Shown: positions 62,156 to 64,000 of the stretch, piece after piece | Layout: every line of letters starts with the position of its first letter | How positions within the stretch are numbered: position 1 is the stretch's first letter | DNA from: Sphaerisporangium fuscum | GTDB taxonomy: Bacteria; Actinomycetota; Actinomycetes; Streptosporangiales; Streptosporangiaceae | NCBI RefSeq assembly: GCF_018531465.1 | Contig: NZ_JAHDTF010000041.1 | Location: forward strand, 36,499-100,498 | Length of the DNA stretch: 64,000 nucleotides | Reading direction: 5' to 3' | The notes under the pieces: model-generated | The model's database searches: none | What the model saw: only the letters and a program-made list of their open reading frames with translations | Told to the model about the DNA's origin: nothing | Program-made: the position numbers and the translations under genes

Positions 62156-62968
62156 ATGGGTGAGGGTTCTCCCGAGGCCGACCCGGTGGTGGCGAGACGT
62201 ATCAACACCTCGGTGCCGCACTCCGCGCGGGTGTGGGACTACTGGCTCGGGGGCAAGGACAACTTTCCGCCCGACCGCCAGGTGGGGGACGAGATCGTGA
62301 AGGTCATGCCGGACCTGCCGGTCAACGCGCGTGCCGAGCGGGAGTTCATCGGGCGTGTGGTGCGTCATCTGGCCGGTGAGGCCGGCATCGACCAGTTCCT
62401 GGACGTGGGCACCGGCATCCCGTCGGCGAACAACACCCACGAGGTGGCCCAGCGCGTCAACCCCAAGGCCCGCGTCGTCTATGTCGACAACGACCCGATC
62501 GTGCTGGTCCACGCGCGGGCACTGCTGCGCGGCACCCCCGAGGGCGCCACGGCCTATCTTGATGCCGACCTGCGCGAGCCCGAACCCATCTTGAAGGAGG
62601 CCGCGGCGACCCTGGACTTCTCGCGCCCGGTCGCGTTGATGCTGATGGGCGTGCTGGAGTTCGTCCCGGACGCCGACCTGGCGCACGCCTCGGTGAGCAC
62701 CCTGCTGCAGGCGCTGCCGTCGGGCAGCCACCTGGCGATCGCGCACAGCGTGCACAGCCCCTCGATGGACGAAGCCGCCGCCAGGTGGAACGCCAGCGCG
62801 GCCACCCCGCTCACCTTGCGGACGCCGGAGCAGTTGACGGCGTTCTTCGACGGGCTGGAGCTGCTGGAGCCGGGCATGGTCTCACTGCCGAGGTGGCGTC
62901 CCGAGCCCGGCACCAGCTACCGGGGCCGCCAGGTGTTCCAGTACGGCGCGGTGGGCCGCAAGGCTTAG
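62156..62968 (+). CDS. SAM-dependent methyltransferase (DUF574/Methyltransf_19 type)
   Basis: A 270-residue protein of the actinobacterial family with the opening TSVPHSARVWDYWLGGKDNFPPDRQVGDEI, then the SAM site QFLDVGTGIPSANNTHEVAQ (about residues 79-98), VVYVDNDPIVLVHARALL (acidic residue after strand 2) and LMLMGVLEFVPDADLAH. Family members are numerous in Streptomyces and Streptosporangiales; methyl acceptors are mostly unknown. ATG 62156 is preferred, with GAGGAC upstream. It is convergent with the next TetR gene (6-base gap). Confidence 0.9.
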   Translation: MGEGSPEADPVVARRINTSVPHSARVWDYWLGGKDNFPPDRQVGDEIVKVMPDLPVNARAEREFIGRVVRHLAGEAGIDQFLDVGTGIPSANNTHEVAQRVNPKARVVYVDNDPIVLVHARALLRGTPEGATAYLDADLREPEPILKEAAATLDFSRPVALMLMGVLEFVPDADLAHASVSTLLQALPSGSHLAIAHSVHSPSMDEAAARWNASAATPLTLRTPEQLTAFFDGLELLEPGMVSLPRWRPEPGTSYRGRQVFQYGAVGRKA

Positions 62969-62974
62969 AGTGCC

Positions 62975-63598
62975 CTACCTGCCTCCCCCGGGCGGTGGCT
63001 CGTCGGAGGCGGCGGGGATGACGTGGGCGAGTGCGCGGCGCAGCACCGTCCCGAACGGCCGGGGGTCGCCGGGAGTGAGCCAGTGCCGGCCGGCGATCCG
63101 TACGGCGGCGGCGACCGCGGCCGCCGTGACCTGGGGAAACAGGTCTGTGGCCGGGTCGGTGCCCGTGCGCTCGGCGATCGCCTCGGCCAGTGGCTCCTCG
63201 GCCATGGCGAACGCCTTCAGGGCCTCTCCTTCCAGGGCCGGGGTGGACATGATCATGCTCAGTCCGGCCCTGTCGGGTTCCGGGTCGGTGAAGAGGTCGA
63301 TCACCGCGGCGGTGATGGCCTCCCCGAGGGGCTCGTCGGCGGGCCTGGACCGCAGGACCTCTCCCAGGCGCCGGGCCCGGTCGGCCTGCGAGGCGCAGAT
63401 CGCCTCTTCCCGGCTGGAGAAGTAGTTGTTGTAGGTCCGCGGTGAGACTCCGGCCGCCTCGGCGATCTCCTGCACCCGTACCAGGGCGAGCCCGTGGGGG
63501 CCTCGCTCGATCGCCAGGCGCAGTGCGGCGCTCCCTATCGCTTCCCGGGTGGCCTGCTTGTAGCGCGCCCGTAGGTCCATGCCTTCACCGTCGTTCAT
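62975..63598 (-). CDS. TetR-family regulator
   Basis: A 207-residue regulator: RYKQATREAIGSAALRLAIE, then RGPHGLALVRVQEIAEAAGVSPRTYNNYFSSREEAI forms the TetR HTH, with a helical C-terminus and a Pro/Gly-rich end. ATG 63598 is used; Met at codon 7 is a possible alternative with GGTGAAGG upstream. It is divergent from groEL; a 33-bp inverted repeat in the gap is its probable operator. Confidence 0.87.
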   Translation of the reverse strand: MNDGEGMDLRARYKQATREAIGSAALRLAIERGPHGLALVRVQEIAEAAGVSPRTYNNYFSSREEAICASQADRARRLGEVLRSRPADEPLGEAITAAVIDLFTDPEPDRAGLSMIMSTPALEGEALKAFAMAEEPLAEAIAERTGTDPATDLFPQVTAAAVAAAVRIAGRHWLTPGDPRPFGTVLRRALAHVIPAASDEPPPGGGR

Positions 63599-63637
63599 GA
63601 GGCCGATCCTATCCGGCAGTTGCGTGGATGGCATTCC

Positions 63638-63670
63638 TTGCGTGTCACGCGTGCTATGCGTGACGCGCAA
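63638..63670. promoter_or_regulatory. 33-bp inverted repeat between TetR and groEL
   Basis: TTGCGTGTCACGC (63638-63650), spacer GTGCTAT, GCGTGACGCGCAA (63658-63670): 13-bp arms with one mismatch, 40 bases upstream of the TetR start. It is probably the autoregulatory operator of that TetR; it ends 28 bases before the CIRCE element. Confidence 0.65.
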
Positions 63671-63697
63671 CTTGTGGGTAGAGTGCGGATCGATATC

Positions 63698-63722
63698 TGG
63701 CACTCGCCTCCCGTGAGTGCCA
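63698..63722. promoter_or_regulatory. CIRCE (HrcA operator) upstream of groEL
   Basis: TGGCACTC (63698-63705), nine bases, GAGTGCCA (63715-63722): the CIRCE layout (GCACTC-N9-GAGTGC core), bound by the heat-shock repressor HrcA. A plausible -35 TTGTGG (63672-63677) and -10 TATCTG (63694-63699) with a 16-bp spacer lie just before and into it. Confidence 0.85.
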
Positions 63723-63825
63723 ACACCAGGGGTGGCCGGGACGGCGAGGTCGCCAGGCCGTCCGTCGCGGGCGCCGTCCCGGTTCGCCTGTCCGCAAGGA
63801 CCTCTCCCGACAAGCAGGAGGAACC

Positions 63826-64000
63826 ATGGCTTCAAAGATGATCGCGTTCGACGAGGGGGCGCGCCGCGGCCTGGAGCGCGGTATGAACCAGCTCGCCGAC
63901 GCCGTCAAGGTGACCCTTGGTCCCAAGGGTCGTAACGTCGTGCTGGAGAAGAAGTGGGGCGCTCCCACGATCACCAACGACGGTGTGTCGATCGCCAAGG
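63826..64000 (+). CDS. groEL: Chaperonin GroEL (partial, continues beyond window)
   Basis: The first 58 residues (MASKMIAFDEGARRGLERGM, then NQLADAVKVTLGPKGRNVVLEKKWGAPTITNDGVSIAK) are nearly identical to the actinobacterial GroEL2 N-terminus, including the ATP-site segment VTLGPKGRNV and the TNDGVSIAK motif. AGGAGGAACC precedes ATG 63826. No groES lies upstream, so this is the stand-alone GroEL copy, which folds proteins in the cytosol with ATP. HrcA/CIRCE control is shown by the element at 63698. Confidence 0.97.
   Translation, partial: MASKMIAFDEGARRGLERGMNQLADAVKVTLGPKGRNVVLEKKWGAPTITNDGVSIAK

Overview
The window is high-GC actinomycete chromosome. It has GTG/TTG starts, GC-rich SD sites, TetR/SARP/NarL regulators, many secreted proteins, and a GroEL of the actinobacterial GroEL2 type at the right end. 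The RHS, LamG, DNRLRE and amidase gene styles and the fxsA-fxsB pair suggest Streptosporangiales or a near relative. That placement is inferred from gene content; no rRNA is present.

Left region (1-7.1 kb): the 5' part of an FxsB radical-SAM peptide maturase and its FxsA precursor on the minus strand; an 835-base gene-poor, less GC-rich stretch; a SLATT membrane protein plus SLOG-like protein pair, which is a predicted nucleotide-signal conflict module; a VOC protein; a DMT transporter; an FAD monooxygenase divergent from a TetR with two operator palindromes; and a GNAT acetyltransferase. Next (7.2-19.4 kb): a four-gene operon (phosphotransferase and three acyl-CoA dehydrogenases); a NarL-type two-component system; a secreted alpha/beta hydrolase; a TetR whose upstream operator closely matches one in front of the dehydrogenase operon; a NERD protein; and a VWA/MoxR pair.

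After tRNA-Lys(CTT) comes a secreted polysaccharide-degradation island (20-30.2 kb). It encodes a modular GH87 alpha-1,3-glucanase-like enzyme, a GH43 enzyme behind a perfect LacI-type palindrome, a ricin-lectin GH62 arabinofuranosidase and a Tat-exported GH127-like beta-L-arabinofuranosidase with ricin modules. The GH43, GH62 and GH127 enzymes together fit removal of arabinose side chains from plant polymers. An ArsR-like regulator and a small secreted peptide ending in Trp-Cys-Cys follow. The peptide promoter carries three CTCAAC repeats exactly 11 bp apart. Then come a DUF1684 gene with its ribosome site inside an inverted repeat, an MFS pump divergent from a large SARP regulator, a second MFS pump with a TetR, and a second NarL-type two-component system.

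The most striking region is 41.7-57.3 kb. A secreted LamG/DNRLRE protein, a 2341-residue secreted RHS/Hint polymorphic toxin with a papain-like C-terminal domain, a candidate immunity gene, and a secreted DNRLRE/Fn3/amidase-like protein lie in a row. The first and last of these share a 5' leader element. Two conserved blocks are separated by 36 and 35 nt, and both copies end exactly 47 nt before the start codon. I do not recognise it as any known RNA class. The right end (57.4-64 kb) holds a DUF2071 protein, a secreted tripeptidyl-aminopeptidase-like hydrolase, a His-rich DUF4396 membrane protein behind a CsoR-like site, a membrane Ser/Thr kinase, a SAM-dependent methyltransferase, a TetR with a 33-bp inverted repeat, and groEL behind a CIRCE element.
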